Shown here: one piece after another, positions 1 through 10,855 of the stretch | Layout: each line of letters begins with the position of its first letter | Position numbering within the stretch: the first letter of the stretch is position 1 | Notes under the pieces: model-generated | The model's database searches: none | What the model saw: only the letters and a program-made list of their open reading frames with translations | What the model was told of the DNA's origin: nothing | Made by a program: the position numbers and the translations under genes | NCBI GenBank assembly: GCA_946902875.1 | Contig: OX336339.1 | Span: 1,482,397 to 1,546,396 of the forward strand | Length of the DNA stretch: 64,000 nucleotides | Source: Nematopogon swammerdamellus | Taxonomy: Eukaryota; Arthropoda; Insecta; Lepidoptera; Adelidae | Direction of reading: 5' to 3'

Positions 1-3000
1 TTAACCTAACCTAAGAATTAGACATGTTATCTGTAAATAGGAGATTTTTGAGTAAATAAATAAATAAATAAATAAATAAATAGCATCTCGTACGACAGAT
101 ACGGAACGCTATAAAAAGAGAACAAGCCAGGCTATAATGCTCACCCTGCCCGTAGCAAGTAGGATGGGTTTTGGGCCATGACACTCGTGGTCCTCCTCAG
201 TCGGCTCTCCGAGGAAGTCCCTGATTTGGTCAAGCAGTGGGTTGCCGGTGGTGTCGCCCTGGGTGATGTTGAGCGCCGACGCGCCGTCCGTCGTGCCGGC
301 TGCGAAGCTGAAGCCCATTGCTGGTACGCATCCGGTTACCATTTCGTCCTGATTTTGGATAAATTCAACGCTTACATTTGAAGGCTTGAAAGCTTTTTTT
401 TTTGACTGACACGGTTGGCTATATCACCTAGAACATCCGTGATGTCAGCCCATAACACCGGGTGAACTAGGTGCCATGTCAGTGCTTCCCTTCGGTCGTG
501 CCGGCTGCACTGAACTGGACGAAAAACACCAACTATTTATATAGCCGTTTCGACCGACCTTTCATTCAGTGAGGTGGTACCAACCCGGGCGGGTTAAACC
601 CTACCACCTAGTAATATAAGAAGGGAGTCATATCCCTTAGTCGCCTTTTACGACATACACGGGGAGAGATGCAGTGGGGCTATTCTTTTAAAGTACTGGC
701 CCCATACGGTACAAAAAGCTGCATTGTTTCACCTAGAAGTTTTTTTAAAATGTAATCCGTTATGGGTGGCTGAGTCGGAGGGGCCAAAGCACATGCTCCG
801 ACCAGTTAGTATATCAGTTCCGAGAAGGTAGGTGCCATATTGGAGAATTTCCTGCATTACTAGCTATACTAGCTAGAGGAGAACACAACCGAGGCTGCTA
901 TGGCGGCCATCTTACATTCAGTACGGTGGTGCCAACTCAGTCGGCTACAATTTGAGCCTACCACCTAGTAAGGGGCAAGGGAAGGGACCTACAGTTTTAC
1001 ACCGGTTCCAAACGGTGAAAAAAAGCAGGTGTAGGCAGGTAAATTTTGTCGTCAGAAAAAATATGACTAAAAATAAATTGATGATTTTTAGAAATCTTTT
1101 CTGTATGTATGTGTGTATGTTCCTCCATACTCTATTCTATGAAACTTAGTACAAGCCATAGAGAAATAATATACGGGTGTAAGATAATATACTATGGTAC
1201 AAGCTCATTTGACTATACCAGACACAGGATAGGCTAAATAAAATTCAGTTCCGGTTATGCTAAGATGTGGCTCCCATACAAACCGAATTGTTCCGCTCGC
1301 CGAAATAAAGGTACGGTAGCAGGACTTTTTTCTTTTTAAATACGAATTTCACGCGAGCGAAGCCGCTGGCAAAAGCTAGTTATAAATAAAACGATAGACA
1401 ATTGGTAACTTACCAAATCGAAGGTTCTAGTGATAGGGTTGTATTTGGGCACAACTTGTTCCGGCATATTCACGAACTGATGCACCGATCCTATGTACTC
1501 GGACAATTCTTCTCCAGGCGAGTTGAGTATTTCCTGAAATAAATAAAAATACTAATTTCATTTTATCTCGAATGAACTGATGTTGAGAAGGCACCTGTAT
1601 GTATATAGGTACTGTATAAGGCACCGGGCGAAACGTCTATGTAAATATTTCGTGTTTTCCGTCCAGTTCAGTGTAGCCGACATGAAATGAAGGGAAGCAC
1701 TGACATGGCACCTAGTTCACCCGGTGTTATGGGCTGTCATCAGCACGGATGTTCTAGGTCATGTAGCCAAACGTGTCCGTTTCCATAAAAAAAAATTTGC
1801 AGCATCAGCTGTGTTTTCCTCTGGGCCAGTAAGGCCATCAGTTCACACGGAAGTTTTCGATATTATGACACTTTGTCGAAAGTTATATTAGTCGACCGGA
1901 TAATGTGCTTAGTTCCCTCTAACTAAATCACCCATATATAAATCCCCGTCCAAGTTTTTTGGAACCTCAGTCATCGTTGTGTTTTGGCTGGAAAATCATC
2001 ATCATCCCCGCCCAAGATCACCTTGGGAGAGAGGGTAGATATGGTAGATGTAGGGGGTAGTTCTTCAACTTATGTAGCGGGTTGTATTCAACATATATAG
2101 ATAGATAGATAGAAAATTCTTTATTGCTCCAGTAAACATTAAACAGTAATAAATGCATTAGAACATTTACATAAGGTGCAAAGGCGGACTTACCCCTTAG
2201 AGAGATTTCTTACAGTCAACCTTTGGATGTTTGAGATTCAATAATATAGTGGAATGTAAGTAGGTAGAAGCAAAAGAGTTGAGTGTGAGAATTGAAGATG
2301 AAATAATAATAAGAATACTTATTAACAATACATATAAGTACATGCTAGTAAAATACAAGCCATACATATTATGTAAGAGGGTAGTATATATAAATTATAT
2401 GCATAAACAATTAATGAAATATCTCACCTGCGCACCATGCACAAGTTTCTCAGCGAGAATCCTTGTGCTCTCAAACATGTTCTCTCCCGGTCCTTGCGCG
2501 AAGCACTGCTCCGTAGGAGCTCCGGGGCACAGCAGGAATTGTCCATCGCACTCCAGTCCGGTGAACTCGCATTTGGGCCCGTCGGTATTGGGTGAGATGT
2601 CACCTTCGTTGGAGTTGGCGAAAGCGCAGACTATGTCGCCCTGGAATATATTGAAATTGGTGGATAAGTTCAAGAAGAGCTAGGACACGCATGAACTTGG
2701 AGGAAGGATGCTAGCTCCGCGGAGGGCGCATGTCATTGGTTTACTCGAAGCGCATGAAGAATGATGAAGAAGCTCCCCAAGAAAATGATTAGTTGAAGTT
2801 TTAATAAAAGACGCGCTGTTAGAAATAAACAGAAGAAGAATACTTATTACAAGTAACTTGAGTGCCTTTTAGATACATTCGTAGATTTAATATATACTAT
2901 TTAATCTACGATGCAGCAAACTCGTCACTTTTCTTTTGAATATGCCTTTTAAGTTAAAGTTGAATATGCCTTTTAAGTTATGGCAACAGAAAACATTATT

Positions 3001-6000
3001 CAGCTAGTCACTCAACGATAATTGAAAATAGAACCTAAGTCTTTCCCAAAAAAAAAAAAGAGTTCACTATCTTTCACACCAGCGTTCTCGACGAATTGAG
3101 CAACTTTTCCGCTAGTACGACAGCCACGACGACAGCGGTACCCAGGTTGTCCGTGAAGACAAGCTGGTTGATTATGCCACGTTGACTTTGTTTCCAGCGA
3201 ACCAGTAGTTGAAGCCGAGCATCTAGGAGTCGGAGTCGCAAGTTATTTGACTCGCTTAAAACGTTGCTCACCTTTCCCACTAGCGTGCCTGGCGGATTGA
3301 GCTGCTTCTCCATGAGTACGGCGGCGTAGCCCAGGTTGTCCGAGGAGACGAGCTGATTGGTCATGTTCATGCTGACTGTGTGCACAGCGAACCAGTTGAT
3401 GACGCCGAGCAGCGAGGAGTCGGAGTCGCGATTGATGCGGATTTGGGTCAGCGTTGTGTCCGTGTTGTACTCGTAGCTGAACGGACAAATTGAATTTGTT
3501 TGATCATTGCAGTAGCCGGATTGGGTGGCGTCGAGCCACCCATGAGGTGTCTACGACGCCCATGGACATTCGGCCTTATGCGGTGGTTGCGAATGCCATG
3601 CTGGCCTGACAGGTGCTTATTCACTCCCCTCTTGAAGGACCCGGGCGGGACTGTACTTGGGGGGAAATATATGGGCAGAGAGAGCGTTCCAGAGTTTACC
3701 GGTTCTGTAGAGGAAAGATCTGCAGAACCGGTTAGTAAGCAACTGCGTTAAGTCCAGCGTGTAGGGATGCAAACCCTGTCCGGTGCGCGTGGTGCGAAGG
3801 TGGAAAGGGGACGGCGGAATCGCGTTAAACACCTCCTCCGAGCACTCCCCATGAAATAAGCGATATAACATACTTAGGGAGCCGGCATTCCTGCGGAATT
3901 GCAGTGATTCTGAATTGCGGGACACTTCGGGGTCATCCACCATTCGCACGTCTCGGCGCGCTGGATCGAGTCCAGAGGCGCAAGCTGGTATATGGCAGAG
4001 CCATCCTACAGGTGCGAACAGTGAATATGGAGGTTGAGAGATTAAGTTGGGGACGCGTACACAATATATTATCTCGAAGAAAGTAGCTGACAAAGAGCGA
4101 GGCCGAAGCAAAGTGAAGGCCGAGCTGCGTTCAGATAATTTCGAGGTGTTGACAACTGCAGCATACATAAGAAATGTACCGGTCAGGCGAGGGTACATAC
4201 GTACGTACGAGTGAGATAAGTAATAAAATTATCGATCAATGTACTCATCTTAGAGATAATTACAGAAATTGACTAATTATGTCATTACTTGCCCTTGTAG
4301 GGTAAGTTCGCACTTTGAACATTGTTACTTTTATTTCAGTGAATTAATTTATGAAATCATCTTTACGGCGCCACAAATCACATCCATAAAACGTATAGGT
4401 ACCGTGCTCTCTCCACTTCCGGGTTGTGCAGATAGGAGAAGGGCGAACGGTTGACGCCCACCCCCAGCACCTCCGTCTGGCCGAAGAACACTCGAGCGGG
4501 TACCATAGCCTCGTGCGCACGGACTATACTCTGCGGTGTAAGAGGAACATTTGCTTTAATTCTTATAAGAGATAGATACAATGCCAACAATGGAAAGAAA
4601 CATTCGTTCCCGGACAGGATTTTAACCCTGGCACGAACTGCCAGCATGCTCATCAACTTTGCCACCGGGTCGCGATTTAGAGACCTAAATTTCGAACAGT
4701 TGTATCTTCGGGTGTAGACATTACGGGAGATAATGCATCCGAAGCGAACGTTCGCTGACCTCTCACATGCATATCAAATAAAGAATACCAAAGCACTCCG
4801 TTAGCCATGTGACATGAATAATCTGACTGAATGAAAGGTCGGTCGAAACGGCTATGTAAATTGTTTGTGTTTTCCGGCCCGTTCAGTGTAGGCGGCACGA
4901 CAGAAGGGAAGCACTGACGTGGCACCAAGTTCACCCGGTGTTATGGGCTGACATCACGGATGTTGTAGGTGATGTAGCCAACCGTGTCAGTATCCATAAA
5001 AAAAATCCCACTTCATCAATCCCCGTGCATTTCCCAGAAGGTGACCAACCGCTAAGGCCAATAGGTCGTATTAATGGGTGACAGGCTAGCCACGTGCCAC
5101 CTCGGCATAGTTATTTCACCAAGTCCTGTAGTAGTAAACTTGTCTAGATCTTGTCCAGATTATCTTGATCTTCGGTATTGTTTAGTAAATCACCCGAGTT
5201 ATTCGAGCATAACAACAATTACTCTGCATACCCCGAGTGTCGGGATACAGCGTGATGGTGTAAGACACACTAACCTCAGTGATGCCAGAGATATAGGCGT
5301 CGAAGGTCTCCCTGACGAAGCCGAGGATGGAGACGTCGAAGAGGAAGTCAACGAGATAGCCTCCCGGGATGCTGTGCGTGTGGGTTCCGGACATTATCAC
5401 GTTCCTCTCGCTGTATATGTCGCCGTAGCGGCTCTGCAGATTGCTGACAACCTAGGATTCAAATACCATATCATGTTTCCTTTGAAGACGGTGTAGCAGT
5501 TTGAACAGAAAAAAGTGAAGCAAAGACTGGAAATATTTTAGTTCCATCTTCTTTTATTTGCTTAGTTGAAACGAGATGAAAGTGAAATGTTTGCCTTACT
5601 TGGTCAATGTGTGAAGCATTTGACCGAGTTCAGATGAAGTTAGAACGATTGAATCTGACTGAAAATTTCACATGTTTTCTAAGATTTGTATCTCTGATTC
5701 TCTCTATATCTTCTCAACCGCAACGTCTCATTTCGTAAAAGACGATGATAGGAGGGATCTATGGGCGGGATACTGCCGTGCTAATAGTTGGCAGGCTATT
5801 TCTCACCTTAGCACGGTTCTTCCACTGAGTCTTGTAGGTCTTCGTGCCTTACTTCCCGCTTCATGGTTATATTGTCCTAATATTTTGCTAAACGTGGTCG
5901 TCGGTGTTGCACCGACCACCACGTCTGAGTTCTTACCAACCAACACAGATCACCCTCGATTGTTGGGATATCTACAGCGTTTTTGGTATCTTTGCAATTT

Positions 6001-6981
6001 TTACAAATCACAGAAACATTACCCTTCTTCGAACAGCGATGCCATGAGCCTGCACATCAGCGGAGACGTAGACGAACCGGTCTCCGTTCAGCTCGAAGAT
6101 GAACGCTCTTGAGAACTGGCGCAGGTGGATACCTCGACCTGATTGCTGAACGTTCGCGTAGCCCATCTGCAGGGAGGAGCAATATTAACAATCCTGGACC
6201 ATTACGTCTTTTTTATTAATGTAAACTTATTTTCGTCAGCCTCGGTAGCTCAGTGTTACGGTCGGTCGACTGTTATTAAGTAACCCTGGGCGCGGTCAGT
6301 ACTTGGATGGGGGAACGCTCGACCGTTGGAGGCTGACCGTGGTTAGGATTCCACGTTAAACTGTAGGTCCCTTCCCTTCTTACTTTACTAGGTGGCAGGG
6401 TTTATCCCGGTCGGTTTGGTACCACTGCACTGAACGAAACGTCCGCCGAAACGGCTATGTAAATATTTCGTGTTTTTCGTTTTAAATAGTGGTTTCTAAA
6501 AGCCGAAGACAGAAAAAAACTGCCAACGTCTGGGGGAGATCTATGTCTAACAGTTTAAAGCAGCAGGTCCATGCCGTAGAAGAAGAAAAGATGCTGACAT
6601 TCAGTTTCATTTATAAAATTAAAAACCCTTTTTAATCCATTAATTGAGGGAATGAACGCATTAATATGTTCTTCTTCCTCGTCATTATCTTCTTCATTAT
6701 CGTCTTCGTCATTGTCAACATCATAATCATCATCATCATCATCCTACTTCTCTTCATCATCATCCTTTTCATCGTCATCCTTCTCATCATCATCTTATCA
6801 TTAATTTACAGTGTGAAATATTCTTAAAAAAATATGTTATTTTACTTACGAAGTTGATTTCTACTGGAGGGCCGGTCATGTCCGCGATGCCCACGCCCAC
6901 ATTGTACGTCGCTTGTGCTGCGCCCGCGCACGCAGCTAGTGCGATCCACACGCCGAGCAGCGCCATCTTGCGATCTTGCAT
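1..6981 (-). CDS. CDase: neutral ceramidase, copy A (exons 1-8; 3' part outside window)
   Basis: A second ceramide hydrolase gene, head-to-tail with copy B. Eight exons with GT-AG borders give 441 codons, followed by an intron that leaves the window at position 1. About 260 C-terminal residues, with the PGEFTT and SNxYxxY motifs, should lie beyond. Seen: signal segment (ALLGVWIALAACAGAAQA), GVGIADMTGPPVEINF, THTH (H116, H118), NWFAVH (H226), GDISPN (S278) and PAMGFSFAAGTTDG. Exons 1-8 match copy B in order and phase and differ in length only by whole codons. Odd points are ASALNITQGD where copy B has the family-like PGAFNFTQGD, and a decayed duplicate of exon 5. Start ATG 6981 (MQDRKMALL) or 6966 (MALL); an in-frame TGA lies upstream. 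Whether it is active depends on the missing exons. Confidence 0.9.
145..348 (-). CDS. CDase: CDase-A exon 8 (last exon in window)
   Basis: Residues 374-441, VTGCVPAMGFSFAAGTTDG and KPILLATGR. Acceptor AAATCAG|GAC, donor AGG|GTGAGC. 204 nt, the same as copy B. Exons 9-13 should follow at lower coordinates outside the window. Confidence 0.92.
398..712 (-). repeat. SINE family 1 copy, full length
   Basis: Starts from a poly-T (poly-A tail on the minus strand) and ends with the head GGGGCCGGTACTT... CACTGCATCTCTCCCCGTG in reverse. Contains the CAGTTCAGTGTAGCCGGCAC-like core. Lies in the intron between CDase-A exons 7 and 8. Confidence 0.75.
740..1040 (-). repeat. SINE family 3 body
   Basis: Carries the GGTGCCATA...GAGAA and GGTGAAAAAAAGCAGGTGTAGG landmarks of the tRNA-headed family, but the tRNA-like head is missing. 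It lies directly before a Helitron fragment. Confidence 0.65.
1060..1379 (+). mobile_element. non-autonomous Helitron, 5'-truncated
   Basis: Ends with the hairpin CGCGAGCGAAGCCGC and then GGCAAAAGCTAG|T, the CTAG plus T signature of Helitron 3' ends. The 5' TC terminus is absent. Confidence 0.7.
1414..1533 (-). CDS. CDase: CDase-A exon 7
   Basis: Residues 334-373, EILNSPGEELSEYIGSVHQF. Acceptor TTTCAG|GAA, donor TTG|GTAAGT. 120 nt, as in copy B. Confidence 0.9.
1650..1795 (+). repeat. SINE family 1, 3' half
   Basis: Core and tail of the family, ending in A-rich sequence, with an extra ATCAGC in the GGGCTGACATCACGG segment. Together with the copies at 398 and 4829 it shows repeated insertion into CDase-A introns. 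Confidence 0.65.
2110..2245 (-). repeat. LINE 3'-end fragment (AAGGCGGACTTA family)
   Basis: CTTTATTGCTCCAGT followed by GTGCAAAGGCGGACTTA and the CAACCTTTGGATGTTTGAGA motif. The same order recurs at 10725, 31485 and 49865. In reverse complement the CTTTATTG end resembles an AATAAAG polyadenylation end. Confidence 0.5.
2428..2640 (-). CDS. CDase: CDase-A exon 6: catalytic serine
   Basis: Residues 263-333. NSNEGDISPNTDGPKCEF carries the serine (S278); Ile replaces Val in the motif. Acceptor TTCCAG|GGC, donor CAG|GTGAGA. Confidence 0.92.
3071..3239 (-). pseudogene. decayed duplicate of CDase-A exon 5
   Basis: This stretch aligns along its length with exon 5 (shared landmarks GACTCCGACTCC, CAACCAGCTTGTC, GACAACCTGGG). 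In the aligned frame TCG has become TAG, GCTGTGCAC (with the zinc His) reads GCTGGAAAC, and indels break the rest. The donor region has lost GTGAGC. It is a dead tandem exon copy. Confidence 0.85.
3272..3476 (-). CDS. CDase: CDase-A exon 5: second zinc histidine
   Basis: Residues 194-262, with GVINWFAVHTVSM (H226) and LVSSDNLGYAAVLMEK. Acceptor GTTCAG|C, donor AAG|GTGAGC. A degenerate second copy lies 32 bp beyond the donor. Confidence 0.92.
3500..4180 (-). mobile_element. non-LTR retrotransposon 3' fragment (RT C-terminus)
   Basis: Minus-strand translation shows FRRNAGSLSMLYRLFHGEC and TNRFCRSFLYRTGKLWNAL, the thumb/C-terminal region common to CR1/jockey-type reverse transcriptases. A frame change near 3900 splits it from an upstream part. 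Related fragments lie at 23068, 31208 and 63133, so this LINE family is abundant here. Confidence 0.75.
4403..4530 (-). CDS. CDase: CDase-A exon 4
   Basis: Residues 152-193 plus two bases. VGVNRSPFSYLHNPEVER is a conserved family stretch. Acceptor ACCGCAG|AGT, donor CACG|GTACCT. 128 nt, identical in length to copy B. Confidence 0.9.
4829..5008 (+). repeat. SINE family 1, 3' half
   Basis: Begins at GAATGAAAGGTCGGTCGAAA and ends in a short poly-A. The head is missing. Confidence 0.65.
5075..5245 (+). repeat. SINE family 2, degenerate
   Basis: GTGACAGGCTAGCCACGTGCCACCTCG through ACTCTGCATACCCCGAGTGTCGGG follows the family 2 body order. It ends about 30 bp from the 3' border of CDase-A exon 3, in the intron after that exon. 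Confidence 0.5.
5275..5451 (-). CDS. CDase: CDase-A exon 3: THTH zinc motif
   Basis: Residues 93-151. Contains VIMSGTHTHSIPGGYLVDF. Acceptor ATCCTAG|GTT, donor GAG|GTTAGT. 177 nt. Confidence 0.92.
5795..5945 (+). repeat. SINE family 2 fragment
   Basis: TTCTCACCTTAGCACGGTTC followed by a GTGGTCGTCGGTGTTGCACCG-like segment, in the intron between CDase-A exons 2 and 3. Confidence 0.5.
6023..6166 (-). CDS. CDase: CDase-A exon 2
   Basis: Residues 45-92, MGYANVQQSGRGIHLRQFS to GIAVRRR. Acceptor CTGCAG|ATG, donor AGG|GTAATG. 144 nt. Confidence 0.92.
6235..6480 (+). repeat. tRNA-headed SINE, hybrid with family 1 body
   Basis: Opens with a tRNA-like A box (CCTCGGTAGCTCAGTG), passes through a B-box-like segment, and runs into GGTAGGGTTTA-like body sequence of family 1. 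It lies in intron 1 of CDase-A. Confidence 0.65.
6650..6805. repeat. CAT/TCATC trinucleotide-rich tract
   Basis: About 150 bp of imperfect TTC/CAT repeats next to CDase-A exon 1. It supplies a long run near the exon 1 donor on the intron side. Confidence 0.7.
6850..6981 (-). CDS. CDase: CDase-A exon 1: signal peptide
   Basis: Residues 1-44. MALLGVWIALAACAGAAQA is a good signal peptide, so the second ATG (6966) is as likely a start as the first. Donor TTC|GTAAGT, phase 0, as in copy B. Confidence 0.88.
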
Positions 6982-7149
6982 CAAATCCCACACCTTTTGT
7001 TGGTTGAGCACTCGTCAAGTTAGGATCAATGACATTGAAAACAATTTTACATGATATTTTAAGACTTCATGAATATCTATTTATGTTTTTTGTATATTGT
7101 GTTGAACTATTTGACAATTGAGAAGATCTACGCTAGGCTATTCTAGATC

Positions 7150-7390
7150 CGGCGGCCGGTGGCCGAGTGGTCTGGTCGTCGGCTTTTCTTGCGAGGGGTC
7201 CGAGGTTCGAATCTTACCGGCGCGTACCAATGAGTTTTTTTCTGATTTGAAAAAAATCACGTGCTGCATACCTTCACCCACAGTTCCGTAGTTCGGATTC
7301 CATGTAAAGATTTAGGTCCACCGGTTTGACTGGAGGAAATTGCCCCCGCCCTTGCCACGCATTACGTGACGTAAAGTGAAGAAGAATGAT
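7150..7390 (+). repeat. tRNA-like SINE head upstream of CDase-A
   Basis: GGTGGCCGAGTGGTCTGG (A box) and GAGGTTCGAATC (B box) spaced as in a tRNA, then a non-family-3 body. It lies about 170 bp upstream of the CDase-A start. Confidence 0.6.
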
Positions 7391-7626
7391 GGAAATTATA
7401 TTATAAAGTGTGTTATTATTATCTAGAATAAACATTGCCCTATTAAAATATGATGTGATTTATAAGTATTCAAAAGGAATTGCATAGGAATTTAGAAGTT
7501 GTGTAAGTAGAATGATTCTAATAGACAGATAGCCAGAGTACAGCATTTTCGATAAACTTTTCTTATTATTACCTTCGTTTTTTCATAGTCGGGATTTTGT
7601 AAAACTATTTTTTTTTACATTTGTTT

Positions 7627-8025
7627 TATGTTATCCGGTATGGGTGGCTGTGTCGGAGGGGACAAAGCGCATGCTCCGACCAGCCAATATCACCCACGAG
7701 AAGGTAGGTGCCATACCGGAGACTTCCCTGGATTGCTGGCTATACTGGACTAGAGGAGAACACAGCCGATGCTGCTATGCGGCCATCTTACATCCAGTAC
7801 AGTGGTACCAACCCAGTCGGCTACAATTTGAGCCTACCACCTAGTAAGGGGCTAGGGAAGGGACCTACAGTTTTACACCGGTTCCGAACGGTGAAGCAGC
7901 AGGTGTAGGAATGCACGTAAATTTTTACGTCAGAAAAAACTCATTGGTACACGCCGACCGGATTCGAACCTCGGACCTCTCGTATGAGAAGCTGATGCCC
8001 AAACCACTCGGCCACATGCCGCTTG
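7627..8025 (-). repeat. SINE family 3, full length
   Basis: Body plus tRNA-like head in reverse (GATTCGAACCTCGGACCTCT and CCACTCGGCCAC). No tRNA acceptor stem closes, so it is a SINE and not a tRNA gene. Confidence 0.75.
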
Positions 8026-8134
8026 TCGTTTTGGGTGGGCACATTTTATTGAATTTGCATTAAATATAAATCTGTTTATCTGGATAGTTAGCACAAACCA
8101 CAAAATAACACGATTATCACTCTTTATAATCTTC

Positions 8135-8402
8135 TTATAAAACTGTAGGTCCCTTCCCTCCTTATCTTACTTGGTGGTAGGGTTTAACCCGCCCGGGTTG
8201 GTACCACCGCACTGAATGAAACGTCGGTCAAAACGGCTATGTAAATAGTTTGTGTTTTCCGACCAGTTCAGTGTAGCCGGCACGGTCAAAGGGGGAAGCA
8301 CTGACATGGCACCTAGTTCACCCGGTGTTATGGGCTGACATCACGGACGTTGTAGGTGATGTAGCCAACTGTGTCAGTTTCCATAAAAAAAAAAAAAAAA
8401 AT
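8135..8402 (+). repeat. SINE family 1 copy
   Basis: Has a GTAGGTCCCTTCCCTCCTTATC start, the core, and a 19-nt poly-A. Confidence 0.65.
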
Positions 8403-8514
8403 CTCTTTGCCTACATTAAAGGACGAGATAACACTAAGCTGCTCCGATAAAGTAATCCGTATTCAAATACCCGTGTGAAGGAACTACTGGACAATTTCAC
8501 TTCTAACACGTTCG

Positions 8515-8800
8515 GCCACTACTGCATCTCTCCCCGTGCATGTGGTAAAATGCGACTAAGGGATAAGGACAAGATGCCGTGCCCAGGCCGCCCAGGCTAG
8601 CCTCCTTTCACCTTGGCACGGTCTTTCCACCGAGTCTTGCAGCAGGCGTTACTTGCTGCCCGATCTGAGTTATCTTGTCCGAAATACTTTGCTAAACGTG
8701 GTGGTCGGTGTTGTGCTGTAATTTACCAGAATACTTGTAGCACAACACCGATTACTCTGCTTACCCCGATTGTCGGGATACGGCGTGTGGTGTTTATGTA
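8515..8800 (+). repeat. SINE family 2 copy
   Basis: Shares the CACTGCATCTCTCCCCGTG-like head with family 1, then switches to the family 2 body (CACCTTGGCACGGTCTTTCC to CCCCGATTGTCGGGATACGG). Confidence 0.65.
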
Positions 8801-8989
8801 TGTACACGTTCTAACTCGTGTGAAGACAAAGTTCTTTCAAAATAAATTGTGTGTTGTCAACTTTCTTTTCCTAATGTCTGCACATTAATTTCCATCATTC
8901 TTTTTCACTTAATCTCTTCAACAAAAGGTTGACGAAAAAAAAATACTCATAGCGATAAGTCTGCCTTTGCACACAAATGAAGGTGTTAA

Positions 8990-9620
8990 AAGAGGCTATC
9001 GCAATGGGCCGATAGTTATTGGGGTCAGCTGAGTTGCCCTTTTTTGGGCACCGGTTGGACCGCGGCCTTCCTCCAGCAAGCAGACACGATACCGGAGGAA
9101 AAAGAGGTCCTAAAGAGACGAGTGAGGATAGGTGTTAATTCAAGTGCACAGGCGTCAAACTGACGTAGACTTTTGAAGACCGCCCTGTTATGGAATCGCA
9201 CCTCACGCATCGATGTATCGCATTGAGGTAACGACGGAGGTGTAGCACCTTGATCGTCAAAGGTCGAGTTGGAAGCAAAAAGGCGAGCGAATATATTCGC
9301 CTTCTCCTTAGCAAGGATAGCGAGTGTTCCATCGGGTCGTTCTTTCGGGCGGCAGAAGTTCCGACCGATAGAGTTCGCTAGGGACCAAAACGCATGACTC
9401 CCGGTAGGACAGTGCGCGAGTTTTTGGCTTACTCCTCGGTCGTGCTTAAACTTGGCCAAATCAAGCACACGCTTGCTGGACTTGACAGAAGCATTAAAGG
9501 CACGCCTCGACTCCACTTCAACACTTTTGAAAATGTTAGACACACGTTATAAATAACAGATGGATAAACGCTCACCTGACCAGGCCACACTCCACACTTC
9601 ACACTATCTTGTTTATCCAA
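8990..9620 (-). mobile_element. non-LTR retrotransposon internal fragment
   Basis: Minus-strand reading SRRAFNASVKSSKRVLDLAK ... HAFWSLANSIGRNFC ... KKGQLS matches the stretch just before and into the RT domain of jockey/CR1 elements (the PVPKKG motif). Endonuclease and RT core are missing on either side; a frame change occurs near 9540. Confidence 0.65.
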
Positions 9621-9799
9621 ATGATTTGAATTTTTGGTAATTGCCGATAATGTCCCCGCTTGGCCGAAGCTGCCACACGCATCTCAGATCCCAACTCCGA
9701 TATGTCTTTTATCGTGTTCTGTTCGCTGGACCGTTGTACAGAGCTATCAAATTAATTGTTTTCTTTATCATTGTGAAATGTATTATCATTGTTCTATAC

Positions 9800-10155
9800 T
9801 AATCGCAATAAAAAACCGGCCAAGTGCGAGTCGGACTCGCGCACCGAGTGTTCCGTATCGCCATGTCATGGTGAGCGCCACTCACGCCTTCTATGGCGTG
9901 TTTTATGAAATGATTAGTTAAAATGCTTCATACTCTTTTCGGTAGATGGCGCGCATACATTTTTTAGTTTCTTCTATGGGGACCCCGTGATTTTTTTTAC
10001 TTTTCTTATTTTTATTATTTGTGTTTATATCTGCCATAATAACACATATTCTGTGAACATTTCAAAAGATGCAGCCCCCGGACAGACAGACAGACAGACA
10101 GACGGAGTAGGCTTAGTAATAGGGTCCTGTACGACGGATACGGAACCCTAAAAAC
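9800..10155 (-). repeat. family 4 interspersed repeat
   Basis: Runs from AAAACCGGCCAAGTGCGAGT to a TACGGAACCCTAAAAA terminus, with the GACAGACAGACAG tract inside. Termini repeat in at least ten places in the window. Class is uncertain (SINE-like, with a B-box-like GAGTTCGACTCGC). Confidence 0.6.
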
Positions 10156-10294
10156 GTAAAACGAAGAGGTAACCTTGCAACATAGTTTGTAAAATGTTTT
10201 GAAACATTTTAACGCAAACTCAGTTCGTATTTCGGAAAATAAAATGCTAAAGGGTACAGTTAAAAATATGTATTTACAAGAACAATATGCTATG

Positions 10295-10505
10295 CTAAAG
10301 GGCGACGGGTTAGCCACCTCTTACTTTGGCACAGATCTGCCACCGAGCGGTTGGGTCTTACTTGCTCCTTGATAGTTAGTTACCTATCTATCTTGTTCGA
10401 ATAATTTGCGAAATGTGTTGGTCGGTGTTGTTCTTTTTTACCAGAGTCATTGCAGCACAACACCCACTACTATGCTTACCACATTTGTCGGAATACAGTT
10501 TTCGA
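10295..10505 (+). repeat. SINE family 2, degenerate
   Basis: AAGGGCGACGGGTTAGCCACC onward, with several deletions in the CATGCAGCAGG region. Confidence 0.5.
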
Positions 10506-10724
10506 CATAAAATAAAGTCCGCATTAAAATTTAAGAACGTTCATTTATTGCCTTACCTATTGGTTAGGCGTTGGTGATATATATTAATAGGAAGATCTAG
10601 ATGCAAGTAAATCAACTGTAAAGGTAAATTTAATTTATAATAATTTTAGTTTTCTACGTTTAACGTATTTCAATATCGCTTTTTGAACTTAAATAAACAT
10701 AAATAAAACATTATAGTTGCCAAG

Positions 10725-10855
10725 CTAAAATACTTTATTGCACAATCACATTAGAACAGTTACAGGAGGTGCAAAGGCGGACTTATTCCTTACAGAGATT
10801 TTTTCCAGTCAACCTTTAGATATTTGAGAGTCGATTAGTATAGTAAAATGTAAGT
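10725..10855 (-). repeat. LINE 3'-end fragment
   Basis: CTTTATTGCACAATCAC followed by GTGCAAAGGCGGACTTA. Matches the piece at 2110. Confidence 0.5.

Noticed and set aside
6235..6320. tRNA gene (TAGCTCAG head)
   Set aside because: Same head recurs at 52335 and, in reverse, at 24540, 38760 and 55640, always joined to SINE sequence; no anticodon arm or 3' stem fits.
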